64,000 nucleotides of DNA from Demequina silvatica (GCF_000971215.1 NZ_BBMA01000004.1:1-64000); one strand, 5' to 3'; counted from the stretch's first letter, positions 14,502 to 23,183 are shown. Translations and numbers: made by a program. Notes: a model not told the origin generated them from the letters alone.

Positions 14502-16367
14502 TCAGTCCCAGCGGGGCTTGCGCGGGCGACGGTCGTCGCCGCGCGAGTCCCCACGGAAGTCGCCACGCGAGTCGCCGCGGTCGCCGTAGCGTCCGCCCCG
14601 CGAGTCACCGCGAGAGTCGTTCCGGTCGCCGTAGCGACCGCCACGCGATCCTCCGCGTGCACCCGGCCCGCCATCGGGCTTGATCTCGATCAGGCGCCCG
14701 GAGATGCGCGTCCCACTCAGACGGTTCAGCGCCGAAGGCGGGAGGGTCGACGGCAGCTCGACCAGCGAGAACTCGGGCTTGATGGTGATCTTGCCGAAGT
14801 CGCCGCGCGCGAGGCCGCCCTCGTTCGCGAGCGCGCCGACGATCTGACGGGGCTCGACCTTGTGCCGCTTGCCCACCTCGATCCGGTAGGTGCTGAATCC
14901 CTCGCTGGGCCCACGACCCCGGCGATCGTCGTCGCGGCCCGCACCCCGCGCATCGTCCCGGGGCCGGTCTCGAGAGCCGCGGTCGGGCGCGAACTGCTGA
15001 CGCTTGGGCTCGTCGGCGGGGTCGAGCAGCAGCGGCGTGTCGCCCTGCGCGACGACCGCGAGCGCCGCGGCGACGTCCGTCTCGGGGACGTCGTGGTGCT
15101 CGACGTAATGGCCGATGATGTCGCGGAAACGGCTGATGCGGTCGGCCTGCGCGAGTGCCGCGGTGATGGACTCGTCGAAGCGGGCCAGACGGGTCGCGTT
15201 GACCTCGTCGGCGCTGGGCCAGTGCATCTCGGTGAGCGGCTGGCGGGTCGCCTTCTCGATCGCGGTGAGGAGGCGGCGCTCGCGCGGGGTGATGAAGCTG
15301 ATCGCGTCGCCGGTGCGGCCCGCGCGGCCGGTGCGGCCCACGCGGTGGACGTAGGACTCGGTGTCGATCGGGATGTCGAAGTTGACGACGTGGCTGATGC
15401 GCTCCACGTCAAGTCCGCGCGCCGCGACGTCGGTCGCGACCAGGATGTCGAGCTTGCCGTCCTTGAGCTGCTTGATGGTGCGCTCGCGCTGGGCCTGCGC
15501 GACGTCGCCGCTGATCGCCGCCGCCGCGAGGCCGCGCGCGCGCAGGCGCTCGGCCACTTGCTCGGTGTCGTTCTTGGTGCGCGTGAACACGATCATCGCC
15601 TCGAAGTTCTCGACCTCGAGGATGCGGGTGAGCGCGTCCATCTTCTGCTGGTAGGACACCACCAGGTAGCGCTGCGTGATGGTGGAGGACGTGGTGGTCT
15701 TGCGCTTGACCGTGATCTCGGTCGGGTCCGTGAGGTAGCGCTGCGACAGGCGGCGGATCGACGCGGGCATGGTCGCGGAGAACAGTGCGACCTGCTTGTC
15801 GTCGGGCGTGGACGCGAGGATGGTCTCGACGTCCTCGGCGAAGCCCATCTTCAGCATCTCGTCGGCCTCGTCGAGCACCAGGTACTTGAGCTCCGACAGG
15901 TCGAGCGTGCCCTTGTCCAGGTGGTCCATGATGCGGCCCGGCGTGCCGACCACGATGTGCACGCCGCGCCGCAGCGCCGACAGCTGCACGCCGTAGCCCT
16001 GGCCGCCGTACACGGGCAGCACGTGGACGCCCTTGATCTCCGCGGCGTAGCGCTCGAACGCCTCGCAGACCTGGAGCGCGAGCTCGCGCGTGGGGGCGAG
16101 CACGAGCGCCTGCGGCGCCTTCTGCGCCTTGTCGAGGCGCGCGAGGATCGGCAGCGCGAAGGCGGCGGTCTTGCCGGTGCCGGTCTGGGCGAGGCCCACC
16201 ACGTCGCCGCCCTCGAGCAGCAGCGGGATTGTCTCCGCCTGGATCGCAGACGGGGTCTCGTAGCCGACCGCCTTGAGGGACTTGAGGATCGGCCCGTCGA
16301 GGCCGAGGTCGGCGAAGGTCTGCGTGGGCGCGTCAGCGGCGTCGGTCTCGGGGCTGTCGGAAGTCAT
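14502..16367 (-). CDS. DEAD-box RNA helicase (DeaD/CsdA type)
   Basis: A 621-residue ATP-dependent RNA helicase likely to act in RNA decay and ribosome assembly. Motifs in order: Q motif (FADLGLDGPILKSLKAVGYETPSAIQ), AQTGTGKT (60-67), PTRELA (92-97), DEAD (166-169), SAT (197-199), HRVGRTGRAGR (341-351). A charged linker (about 455-500) leads to a DbpA-like RNA-binding domain (YRIEVGKRHKVEPRQIVGALANEGGLARGDFGKI) and a tail of RGG/RYGDR repeats ending RRPRKPRWD that binds RNA unspecifically. The ATG at 16367 precedes the first conserved block. Its 3' end is duplicated in decayed form at 13075-13370. Divergent from the secreted esterase. Confidence 0.95.
   Translation of the reverse strand: MTSDSPETDAADAPTQTFADLGLDGPILKSLKAVGYETPSAIQAETIPLLLEGGDVVGLAQTGTGKTAAFALPILARLDKAQKAPQALVLAPTRELALQVCEAFERYAAEIKGVHVLPVYGGQGYGVQLSALRRGVHIVVGTPGRIMDHLDKGTLDLSELKYLVLDEADEMLKMGFAEDVETILASTPDDKQVALFSATMPASIRRLSQRYLTDPTEITVKRKTTTSSTITQRYLVVSYQQKMDALTRILEVENFEAMIVFTRTKNDTEQVAERLRARGLAAAAISGDVAQAQRERTIKQLKDGKLDILVATDVAARGLDVERISHVVNFDIPIDTESYVHRVGRTGRAGRTGDAISFITPRERRLLTAIEKATRQPLTEMHWPSADEVNATRLARFDESITAALAQADRISRFRDIIGHYVEHHDVPETDVAAALAVVAQGDTPLLLDPADEPKRQQFAPDRGSRDRPRDDARGAGRDDDRRGRGPSEGFSTYRIEVGKRHKVEPRQIVGALANEGGLARGDFGKITIKPEFSLVELPSTLPPSALNRLSGTRISGRLIEIKPDGGPGARGGSRGGRYGDRNDSRGDSRGGRYGDRGDSRGDFRGDSRGDDRRPRKPRWD
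14949..14958 (-). repeat. GGACGATGCG interspersed motif (in coding DNA)
   Basis: Exact copy on the coding strand of the helicase gene, followed by CGGGGTGCGG. It encodes DDA within the charged linker RDRPRDDARGAGRDD. Confidence 0.8.
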
Positions 16368-16469
16368 GTGACAACCGTAGGCGTCCGCGGTCCCGTACGG
16401 GGACCAACCGGGCGTTTTGGGCGGAATCGATCGGTGCCGCGCGCCCGGCACGGCGAGCATCGCGGTGCC

Positions 16470-16475
16470 TACGAT
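16470..16475 (+). promoter_or_regulatory. -10 box TACGAT of a leaderless esterase transcript
   Basis: TACGAT ends 6 nt before the GTG at 16482, with no Shine-Dalgarno sequence between, which supports that start codon and leaderless translation. Confidence 0.5.
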
Positions 16476-16481
16476 GGCCGC

Positions 16482-17396
16482 GTGAGCGGATCCACCTCCG
16501 GGCGGCCGCGCCGGTGGATCGGCACGGTCGCCGCGGTGCTGGTCGCTGTGGCCGCCTGCGGTGGCGGAGGGGACGATGCGCCGGCCGGGGGCGCCACCAC
16601 GTCCGGCGGCGCGCAGGCGAACCGTCCGTACGAGGTGCACGTTCCCGAATCGGCCGGCGAGGCGCCACCGCTGCTTCTGCTGCTCCACGGCTACGGGATG
16701 ACCGGCGAGCAGCTGGTCGACATCTACGACATCGCGGCCCTGTCCGAGGAGCGCGGCTTCCTCTACGTCGCGCCGGATGGCACCCCTGACGAGGCCGGAC
16801 GCCGCTTCTGGGATGCGAGCGACGCGTGCTGCAACTTCACGGGCACGGCCGTCGACGACTCGCGCTACCTCGCGGACCTCATCGCCGCGGTGCTGAAGGA
16901 GTACGGCGCCGACCCCGACCGCGTCGCGGTGCTCGGCGTGTCCAACGGCGGCTTCATGGCCTACCGCCTCGCGTGCGAGCACGCCGACCTCCTCGCGGCC
17001 ATCGCGAGCATCGCGGGCTCCAGCGCCCCTCCGTCGGGGTGCGATGCGTCCACCCCGGTGAGCGTCCTCGAGGTGCACGGCACCGCCGACGACACCATCG
17101 CCTACGACGGCGCAGCGATCGGAGCGGCGACGTATCCCTCCGCGCCCGACAGCGTGACCGCGTGGGCCGAGCGCGACGGCTGCGAGCCCACCCTGGACCC
17201 GACGGGCGCCATGCTCGACCTGGAGGCGACCCTGGACGGTGCGGAGACCACCGTCGCGGCCGCGCCGCGATGCCCCGCCGGCGTGGACGCCGAGCTGTGG
17301 ACCGTGACGGGCGCGGATCACACCATGGACTTCGGGCCGGACGCGGTGCCGGCGATCGTCGACTTCCTGCTCGCGCATCCGCGGGTGGCGCCGTGA
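16482..17396 (+). CDS. Secreted lipoprotein esterase (PHB-depolymerase/LpqC type)
   Basis: A 304-residue alpha/beta hydrolase exported as a lipoprotein (VLVAVAAC lipobox after an arginine-rich start). A glycine/aspartate/alanine linker (GGGGDDAPAGG) separates the anchor from the catalytic domain. LLLLHGYGMTGEQ is the oxyanion loop, GVSNGGFMA holds the nucleophilic serine, and GTADDTI and GADHTMDF supply the aspartate and histidine. Such enzymes cleave polyhydroxybutyrate oligomers, feruloyl esters or similar. The GGACGATGCG motif encodes the linker. The stop overlaps the GTG of the next gene (GTGA), so the two are translationally coupled. Confidence 0.88.
   Translation: MSGSTSGRPRRWIGTVAAVLVAVAACGGGGDDAPAGGATTSGGAQANRPYEVHVPESAGEAPPLLLLLHGYGMTGEQLVDIYDIAALSEERGFLYVAPDGTPDEAGRRFWDASDACCNFTGTAVDDSRYLADLIAAVLKEYGADPDRVAVLGVSNGGFMAYRLACEHADLLAAIASIAGSSAPPSGCDASTPVSVLEVHGTADDTIAYDGAAIGAATYPSAPDSVTAWAERDGCEPTLDPTGAMLDLEATLDGAETTVAAAPRCPAGVDAELWTVTGADHTMDFGPDAVPAIVDFLLAHPRVAP
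16571..16580 (+). repeat. GGACGATGCG interspersed motif (in coding DNA)
   Basis: Exact copy flanked by GTGGCGGAGG and CCGGCCGGGG, close to the extended consensus. It encodes DDA in the low-complexity linker behind the lipobox. Confidence 0.85.
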
Positions 17397-18232
17397 GGGG
17401 GACGATGCGCGGGCCGGCTCTCGCGGCGGGCGTCGCCCTGGGCGCGGCGGCGGCCTGGCGCGCGGCCGGGCCCACGTCGCCGCGGGCGCGTTTCCGGCGC
17501 GAGACGGCGATCCCGCTCGAGCCCTCCGCGCGGACGGTGACGGCCGCGGATCTCGACGCGCTCCCGGACCCCGTGGGCCGCTGGCTCCACGGGGCGGGCG
17601 TGGTCGGCAGGCCCGTCCCGACAGGTCTCCGTGCGACCTTCCACGGTCGCATCCGGTCCGCGCCCGACGCGCCCTGGATGGGTGTGCGGGGCCGCCAGGT
17701 CAACCGGTTCGGCACGTCGCCGACGCGGTGGTTCCACCTCGATGCGCGCATGCGTGGGCTGCCGGCCGAGGTGCTGCACGTGCTCGAGGACGGGCACGCC
17801 ACCATGCGCGTCGACGCCTTCTCCGTGGTGCCGGTGGTGCGTGCCGGCGGGGCCCAGATGGACCGCTCGGAGGCGGTGACCATGCTCAACGACATCTGCC
17901 TCTTCGCGCCGGGGGCGCTTGTCGGCGCGCCCGTGACCTGGCTGGAGAGCGATGCGGCGACCGCACGCGGGATCTACGACGGCACGGGGGAGCGCGTCGA
18001 CGCGACGCTGGTGTTCGACAAGGACGGGATGCTCGTCGACTTCGTGTCCGAGGACCGCATGATCGAGGCGGGCACCGGCCGGGCGCGGCTCTTGCCGTGG
18101 TCCACCCCGATACTCGAACGAGCCGAGTGGGATGGCACTTCCGTGTGCGCCCGCGGCGAGGCCCGGTGGCACGAGCCCGGCGCCGCCTGGACCTACCTCG
18201 AGCTCACCATGGACTCGATCGGCTACCGCTGA
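17393..18232 (+). CDS. DUF6544-like protein, possibly membrane-anchored
   Basis: A 279-residue protein. A short alanine-rich N-terminal segment (ALAAGVALGAAAAWRAA) may anchor it to the membrane, and the rest resembles the DUF6544/DUF6920 group (LPDPVGRWLHGAGVVGRPVPTGLRATFHGRIR, WFHLDARMRGLPAEVLHVLEDG, MLNDICLFAPGAL). Its molecular role is unknown. The GTG at 17393 overlaps the esterase stop; an ATG at 17405, which lies inside a GGACGATGCG copy, is the alternative start. Its 3' end overlaps the convergent SDR gene by 10 bp. Confidence 0.75.
   Translation: MRGTMRGPALAAGVALGAAAAWRAAGPTSPRARFRRETAIPLEPSARTVTAADLDALPDPVGRWLHGAGVVGRPVPTGLRATFHGRIRSAPDAPWMGVRGRQVNRFGTSPTRWFHLDARMRGLPAEVLHVLEDGHATMRVDAFSVVPVVRAGGAQMDRSEAVTMLNDICLFAPGALVGAPVTWLESDAATARGIYDGTGERVDATLVFDKDGMLVDFVSEDRMIEAGTGRARLLPWSTPILERAEWDGTSVCARGEARWHEPGAAWTYLELTMDSIGYR
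17400..17409 (+). repeat. GGACGATGCG interspersed motif (at a gene start)
   Basis: Exact copy followed by CGGGCCGGCT. Its ATG is in frame with the DUF6544-like gene and could serve as its start codon. Confidence 0.85.
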
Positions 18233-19797
18233 CCGGCCGGCTCGGCGCCCTCCGCCTCCGCCACGATCCTGTTGACCATGCCGCTGAAGATCAGCCCGTG
18301 GAACGGGAGCATCGACAGCCAGTACAGCCGCCCCGTGAGCCCGCGCGGGAAGAACACCGCGCGCTGGCGGTAGACGGACCCGGACGAGGTCGGCTCGACG
18401 CCGAGCTCGAGCCACGCCTTGCCAGGCACCCGCATCTCCGCGCGCAGGCGCAGCAGCCGCTCGGGCTCGAGCACCTCGACGCGCCACACGTCCACGGCGT
18501 CGCCCACCCGGAGGTCGCCGCGCGTGCGACGACCCCGGCGCTGGCCCACGCCTCCCGCCACGCGGTCCATCAGCCCCCGTGCCGCCCACAGGACCGACGC
18601 CGAGTACCAGCCCGTCGCGCCGCCGACCGTCGTGATCACGTCCCATACCGGACCGGGCTGCGCCGAGGTGACCTTGCTGCGCCGGTCCTGGAACACCGTG
18701 CGCCCGGCCCAGTCCGGGTCGCTCGGCATCGGGTCGCTGGGTGCGCCGGGCACGCGCGCGTCCACCCAGCTGGTCTCCACCTGGTCGATCTCGATGCGTC
18801 CCAGCGCCAGCCGCACCGCCTCGCGATACCCCGTCAGACCCTCGGGAGGCGGGGGGATCAACCCGGCCACCGCATCGTCCTTCACCACGCACGAATGAAG
18901 GAGCGACTCCACCAGGGGCCGCGCGATCTGCCGCGGGACCGGCGTGACGAGCCCCACCCAGTGGGACGCGAGGCTCGGCGTGAGCACGGGCAGCGCCGTG
19001 ATGCCGCGGCGGGGGAGCCCTGCGACATCGGCGTAGCCGTTCATCATCTCGGAGTAGCGCATGACGTCCGGCCCGCCGATGTCGACCTCGCGGTTCACGT
19101 CGCCCTCGACGTGTGCCGCCGCGAGGAGGTACCAGATGACGTCTCGGACGGCGATGGGCTGGATGCGGTTGCGCACCCAGCGGGGCGCGGGCATGTACGG
19201 CAGCACCTCGGTGAGGTGGCGGATCATCTCGAAGGACGCGGAGCCGGAGCCGATCACCACGCCGGCCTGCAGCACCAACGTCGGCGTCGCGGACGCGACC
19301 AGGATGTCGCCCACCTCCTTGCGGGAGGCCAGGTGCGGCGACAGATCCACGCCGTCCGGGTGCAGGCCGCTGAGGTAGACGATGCGCCCCACGCGATGCG
19401 CGGCCGCGGCCTTGGCGACGGTCAGCGCGATCGCCCGGTCGAGGCGGCCGTAGTCGCGGCCGGCGTGCATCGAGTGGATGAGGTAGTAAACGACGTCGAC
19501 GCCGTCCATGGCGCGGCCCATCGCGTCCGCGTCTGCGGCGTCGCCCTCGACGACCTCGACGTCCCCCGCCCACGGCAGTGCGGCCAGGCGCGCGCCGGAG
19601 CGCGTGAGCACCCGGACCCGGTAGCCGCCGGCGAGCAGGCGCGGCACCAGCCGGCCGCCGATGTACCCGGTGGCGCCGAGCACCAGGACCAGCGGCGAGC
19701 TGCCGTCCTCGCGCGGCTGCGCGCGCAGCGCCGGTTCCGCCCCGAGCGGGCCGCTGAGCGCAGCCTCCTCGAGTGGCACCTCGGGCATCTCGCTCAT
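18223..19797 (-). CDS. SDR-family NAD(P)-binding protein with DUF2867 domain
   Basis: A 524-residue protein. The first 300 residues are an atypical extended SDR (GATGYIGGRLVPRLL nucleotide loop, DVVYYLIHSMHAG), and the C-terminal part is DUF2867, related to SRPBCC folds (GPVWDVITTVGGATGWYSASVLW ... YRQRAVFFPRGLTGRLYWLSMLPFHGLIF). Such two-domain proteins are common in actinobacteria and are often called SDR oxidoreductases of unknown substrate. The ATG at 19797 has GGGAG about 9 nt upstream. It is divergent from the alpha/beta hydrolase gene. Confidence 0.85.
   Translation of the reverse strand: MSEMPEVPLEEAALSGPLGAEPALRAQPREDGSSPLVLVLGATGYIGGRLVPRLLAGGYRVRVLTRSGARLAALPWAGDVEVVEGDAADADAMGRAMDGVDVVYYLIHSMHAGRDYGRLDRAIALTVAKAAAAHRVGRIVYLSGLHPDGVDLSPHLASRKEVGDILVASATPTLVLQAGVVIGSGSASFEMIRHLTEVLPYMPAPRWVRNRIQPIAVRDVIWYLLAAAHVEGDVNREVDIGGPDVMRYSEMMNGYADVAGLPRRGITALPVLTPSLASHWVGLVTPVPRQIARPLVESLLHSCVVKDDAVAGLIPPPPEGLTGYREAVRLALGRIEIDQVETSWVDARVPGAPSDPMPSDPDWAGRTVFQDRRSKVTSAQPGPVWDVITTVGGATGWYSASVLWAARGLMDRVAGGVGQRRGRRTRGDLRVGDAVDVWRVEVLEPERLLRLRAEMRVPGKAWLELGVEPTSSGSVYRQRAVFFPRGLTGRLYWLSMLPFHGLIFSGMVNRIVAEAEGAEPAGQR
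18871..18880 (-). repeat. GGACGATGCG interspersed motif (in coding DNA)
   Basis: Exact copy on the coding strand of the SDR-DUF2867 gene, followed by GTGGCCGGGTT; it encodes DDA in VVKDDAVAGL. Confidence 0.8.
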
Positions 19798-19916
19798 CGC
19801 ATCGCTCCCGTCCGTCCGGCCGCCGCGCCGGAGCTCGCCTGTGACGGGCAACCCGGCGCGCACGTCGAGGTATTCCCGGACGGGCGTTGCGACACGTTCC
19901 GGACATGCGGGACCGC

Positions 19917-19922
19917 TACTGT
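19917..19922 (+). promoter_or_regulatory. -10 box TACTGT for the alpha/beta hydrolase
   Basis: TACTGT lies 24 nt before the ATG at 19946, followed by GGGGGAGG as ribosome-binding site. The spacing suits a short 5' leader. Confidence 0.4.
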
Positions 19923-19945
19923 GAGCGCGACGAAGGGGGAGGTAC

Positions 19946-21619
19946 ATGGTCAAGGTGGTGCGCATCGGGTCGCGGCTCGACATCGCTGGAGCGGCGGTCG
20001 GTCTCGCGGCGGTCGCAGTCTCGCTGACGCCGTCCCTGCTGCCGCGTCCGGCGTGGGGCCAGGGGCTCGTGTCTGGCCTCGCGTTCGGCGTGGGCTACGG
20101 CATCGGCGTGCTCGCGTGGCGCGGCATCGCCCGGCTGTCCCGCGGCCGCCTCCCGCAGGCCGCCGAGGCGCGCGCCTGGATCGTCGCGCTGATCGGCGTC
20201 GCCGGCGCCGCCGTCATCATGCCGTTCGCGGTCGACTGGCAGAACTCGGTGCGCGAGGCCGTCGGCATGCCCGCCACCGACGGCTTCGACTGGCTGGTCG
20301 CGGCGCTCGCGTTCGCCGCCGGGTCCTGGCTCGCCTTCGCGATCGGGCGCGGCGTCGCGGCGGGGTACCGCCGCCTGTGGGCGCTGATCTCACCCCGCAT
20401 GCCCGGCCAGGAGACCCGGCCCCGGCTCGCGCGGGCCGGCAGCGGCGCCGCCACCGTGGTCGCGATGCTCGTGGTGTTCTCCGTGGGCCTGTCCGTGCTC
20501 TCGTGGCTGCTCACCCTCGCGTCCGAGCACGCCAACCGCCAGTACGACCCGGAGTACGTGCAGCCCACCAGCGCGCTGCGCTCCGGCAGCCCCGACAGCC
20601 TGGTGCCGTGGGAGCAGATCGGCCAGGCCGGCGTGAAGATCGTCGCCGGAGGCCCGACCGCCGACGAGATCGAGCTGGTCACCGGCGTCGAGGCGCAGGA
20701 GCCCATCCGCGTCTACGTGGGCGTGGACGTCCCCGGCAGCTTCGAGGAGAAGGCGCAGCTCGCTGTCGACGAGCTCGAGCGCACGGGCGCCGCCGACCGG
20801 TCGATCCTCATGATCGCCGGCACCACCGGCTCCGGCTGGCTGGACCCCGCCGCGATCGACGGATTCGAGTACCTTCACGCGGGCGACACCGCGATCGTGA
20901 GCCTGCAGTACGGCGCGACCGGCAGCCCCGTCTCCGCGCTGCTCACCCCCGAGCTCTCCCAGGACGGCACCACCGCGCTGGTGGACGCCGTCACCGCCTG
21001 GTGGAACGAGCTGCCCGCCGACGACCGCCCCCAGCTGGTGGTCTACGGCCTGAGCCTCGGCAGCTTCGGCATCCAGTCCGCCTACGACGACATCGACGAC
21101 CTGCGCGCCTCCACGCAGGGCGCGGTGCTCGCGGGCACGCCCTCCTTCACCCCGGTGTGGAGCGCCGCGCAGGACGCCCGCGACGCCGGCAGCCCGTACC
21201 CGCTGCCCGTGCTCGACGAGGGGCTCGAGGTCCGCTGGTCCGACGCGTGGGGCGGCCTCGAGACGCTCACCGGCCCGTGGGAGCCCACCCGGGTCGCGTA
21301 CCTGCAGCACGGCAACGACCCGATCGTATGGATCGGGCCGCGGGTGATCTGGTCCAAGCCCGAGTGGCTCGAGGACGGCCAGCGCTCGGAGCAGGTGAGC
21401 GAGGACATGGTGTGGATCCCCGTCGTGACCGCCTTCCAGGGCGTGATCGACCTCATCCTGTCCACGGCGGTGCCCGAGGACGCGGGCCACAAGTACGGCA
21501 ACCTCGCGGTCGACGGCCTGCACCAGGTCACCGGAGACGCCGGGCTCTCGGACGAGGCCGTCGAGCGCGTGCGGTTCGTGATCGAGCAGTACGACACGTT
21601 CTCGCCGGTCTCCAACTGA
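19946..21619 (+). CDS. Membrane-anchored alpha/beta hydrolase (DUF2319 type)
   Basis: A 557-residue protein. About four membrane helices make up the first 190 residues (AGAAVGLAAVAVSLTPSLL ..., LVSGLAFGVGYGIGVLAW, WIVALIGVAGAAVIMPF, SGAATVVAMLVVFSVGLSVLSWLL), and the C-terminal domain is an alpha/beta hydrolase with the nucleophile in VVYGLSLGSFG. SLLPRPAWGQGLVSG near the start is typical of this actinobacterial family. The catalytic domain probably faces outward. The substrate is unknown; a lipid or cell-wall ester is plausible. A 26-bp palindrome lies 12 nt after the stop. Confidence 0.87.
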   Translation: MVKVVRIGSRLDIAGAAVGLAAVAVSLTPSLLPRPAWGQGLVSGLAFGVGYGIGVLAWRGIARLSRGRLPQAAEARAWIVALIGVAGAAVIMPFAVDWQNSVREAVGMPATDGFDWLVAALAFAAGSWLAFAIGRGVAAGYRRLWALISPRMPGQETRPRLARAGSGAATVVAMLVVFSVGLSVLSWLLTLASEHANRQYDPEYVQPTSALRSGSPDSLVPWEQIGQAGVKIVAGGPTADEIELVTGVEAQEPIRVYVGVDVPGSFEEKAQLAVDELERTGAADRSILMIAGTTGSGWLDPAAIDGFEYLHAGDTAIVSLQYGATGSPVSALLTPELSQDGTTALVDAVTAWWNELPADDRPQLVVYGLSLGSFGIQSAYDDIDDLRASTQGAVLAGTPSFTPVWSAAQDARDAGSPYPLPVLDEGLEVRWSDAWGGLETLTGPWEPTRVAYLQHGNDPIVWIGPRVIWSKPEWLEDGQRSEQVSEDMVWIPVVTAFQGVIDLILSTAVPEDAGHKYGNLAVDGLHQVTGDAGLSDEAVERVRFVIEQYDTFSPVSN

Positions 21620-21631
21620 CGCACCCCCGAC

Positions 21632-21657
21632 GCGGGTACCGCGATCGCGGTACCCGC
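21632..21657. terminator. 26-bp perfect palindrome, probable terminator stem
   Basis: The sequence reads GCGGGTACCGC, GATC, GCGGTACCCGC, which folds into an 11-bp stem with a GATC tetraloop, 12 nt after the hydrolase stop. There is no U tract, as is usual in actinobacteria. Its perfect symmetry would also suit a dimeric DNA-binding protein. Confidence 0.6.
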
Positions 21658-21749
21658 AGGTGTCTGCGCGCGCACGATGACCCGCGCGCGCCGTCGCGGG
21701 ACGCTGGAGGCCTCCGGCGGACGTCCCGCCGGCAGGAGGGAGCCCCGCC

Positions 21750-22244
21750 ATGACCGCCACCCACGACACCGCCTCGCTCCGTGCCGGCGCCGGACTCGGC
21801 GTCGCGGCCGCGGTGATGATGACGGCCGGGGCGCTGCTCATCCCCGGGCCCGTGGCGGCGACGCAGGCCCGGGCGGCCGAGCCCGTCACCGCCGCGGCCA
21901 CGGACGCGCGTGCCCTCGACCGCGCGATCGACGCGAACATCGCGGAGGTCAAGTACTTCATCGACCTGGGCGGCGCGCTCGACCGGTCCGCGGACGGCAC
22001 GGTGATCCTCGACGCGCGCGGCTCCGCGGCCACCACCGGCTTGCGGCAGCTCGCCGAGGACCTGGCGGCCTCGCTCGCGATCGACCCGGCCGTGGTCGAG
22101 GACGCCATCGCGGCGGCGGGCGGCGCGCCCGTCGACGTCGCCACGGGCCTTGCCACCGGCACGGCGCGGAACGGCGGCGTCGAGGTGATCTGCACCGAGT
22201 CGCACGGCGGCATCTCGCTGGGCTTCGCCCCGGTACGGGCCTGA
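21750..22244 (+). CDS. Small secreted protein of unknown function
   Basis: A 164-residue protein with a signal peptide (LGVAAAVMMTAGALLIPGPVAATQARA, cleavage near residue 42). The mature part is alanine-rich with acidic helices (DRAIDANIAEVKYFIDLGGALDRSADG) and a single cysteine in VEVICTESHGG. No family is recognised. A strong AGGAGGGAG precedes the ATG, so it is probably well translated. A hairpin follows the stop. Confidence 0.68.
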   Translation: MTATHDTASLRAGAGLGVAAAVMMTAGALLIPGPVAATQARAAEPVTAAATDARALDRAIDANIAEVKYFIDLGGALDRSADGTVILDARGSAATTGLRQLAEDLAASLAIDPAVVEDAIAAAGGAPVDVATGLATGTARNGGVEVICTESHGGISLGFAPVRA

Positions 22245-22247
22245 GAA

Positions 22248-22296
22248 GCCGCTACCGCGCAGCGGCGGAGACATCCCCTCGTCCGCAAGGGGGATG
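22248..22296 (+). terminator. Two hairpins after the small secreted protein gene
   Basis: The first, GCCGCT with AGCGGC (22248-22266, 7-nt loop), and the second, CATCCCC with GGGGATG (22272-22296, 11-nt loop), follow the stop at 22244. They probably end transcription before the PAP2 promoter. Confidence 0.45.
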
Positions 22297-22317
22297 AATA
22301 TCGGGTGAACGAGGGAC

Positions 22318-22323
22318 TACTGT
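22318..22323 (+). promoter_or_regulatory. -10 box TACTGT of a leaderless PAP2 transcript
   Basis: TACTGT ends 7 nt before the GTG at 22331, with no Shine-Dalgarno sequence. Confidence 0.5.
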
Positions 22324-22330
22324 CCGGGGT

Positions 22331-23173
22331 GTGACCGAGCCTGCCGACACGTCCGTCAAGGCGGAGGCGCCCGACGCGCCCGCGCCCGCCGCCGCGCCGG
22401 CACCCGCGCCCGCGAGCCCGCCCGCGGCGGAGAGCGCTCCCGCGACCCGCGGCGGCTTCTCGCCCGCCGCGAGGGAGCTCGCGCTGCTCGCGGGCCTCTA
22501 CGTGCTCTACTCGCTGGTCCGCAGCCTGGCCTCGGACAGCATGGCCATCGCCACGGGCAACGCTCGGGACATCCTCGCGGTCGAACGGGTGCTCCGCCTC
22601 GACGTCGAGCAGGCATGGAACGCGTTCTTCGTCGACCATCACGCGCTCGCCGTCGCGTCGAGCTTCTACTACGCCTCCGCGCACTTCCTGGTGACGGCGG
22701 GCGTGCTCATCTGGCTCTGGCGGACGCGCCGGCCCCTGTACGGCCTCGCGCGCACCGCGCTCGCCGGCGCGACCATCGTGGCGCTCGCGATGTACCTGCT
22801 GGTGCCCACGGCCCCGCCGCGGCTGTACGGCGGCTACGTCGACGTGCTCGCGTACACGTCCGACGTCGGCTGGTGGGGTCACGACGCCTCGTCGCCCAAG
22901 GGGCTCGGCGGCATGACCAACGAGCTCGCGGCGATGCCGTCCATGCACGTCGGCTGGGCGGTGTGGTGCGCCGTCGCGGTGGCGGCGGCGACGCGGCACC
23001 TGTTGGTGCGCATCGTGGCATGGCTCTACCCGGCGGCCACCTCCGTAGTGGTGATCGGCACCGGCAACCACTGGACGCTCGACGTGCTCGCCGGCGCTGC
23101 GGTGGTCGCCGCGGCCTGGTGGACCATGCGGATCCTGATCAGGCGTCTGGCGCCGCTGCGGTGGCCCCTCTAG
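22331..23173 (+). CDS. PAP2-family membrane phosphatase (PAP2_3 type)
   Basis: A 280-residue membrane protein. The first 50 residues are a cytoplasmic alanine/proline-rich tail (APAPAAAPAPAPASPPA). About six membrane helices follow, with the PAP2 catalytic blocks MPSMHVGW (histidine acting as acid) and GTGNHWTLDVLAG (nucleophilic histidine and aspartate). Relatives dephosphorylate lipid phosphates or transfer inositol phosphate onto lipids (the AUR1/IPC-synthase-like PAP2_3 group). In this organism it may act in phosphatidylinositol-derived or undecaprenyl lipid metabolism. It converges with the amine oxidase gene, 10 bp away. Confidence 0.87.
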   Translation: MTEPADTSVKAEAPDAPAPAAAPAPAPASPPAAESAPATRGGFSPAARELALLAGLYVLYSLVRSLASDSMAIATGNARDILAVERVLRLDVEQAWNAFFVDHHALAVASSFYYASAHFLVTAGVLIWLWRTRRPLYGLARTALAGATIVALAMYLLVPTAPPRLYGGYVDVLAYTSDVGWWGHDASSPKGLGGMTNELAAMPSMHVGWAVWCAVAVAAATRHLLVRIVAWLYPAATSVVVIGTGNHWTLDVLAGAAVVAAAWWTMRILIRRLAPLRWPL

Positions 23174-23183
23174 GGGGCCTCGT

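Noticed and set aside
14502-14660. Regular short repeats that might be a CRISPR or minisatellite
   Set aside because: They encode the RGG/RYGDR tail of the helicase in frame, with no unique spacers.
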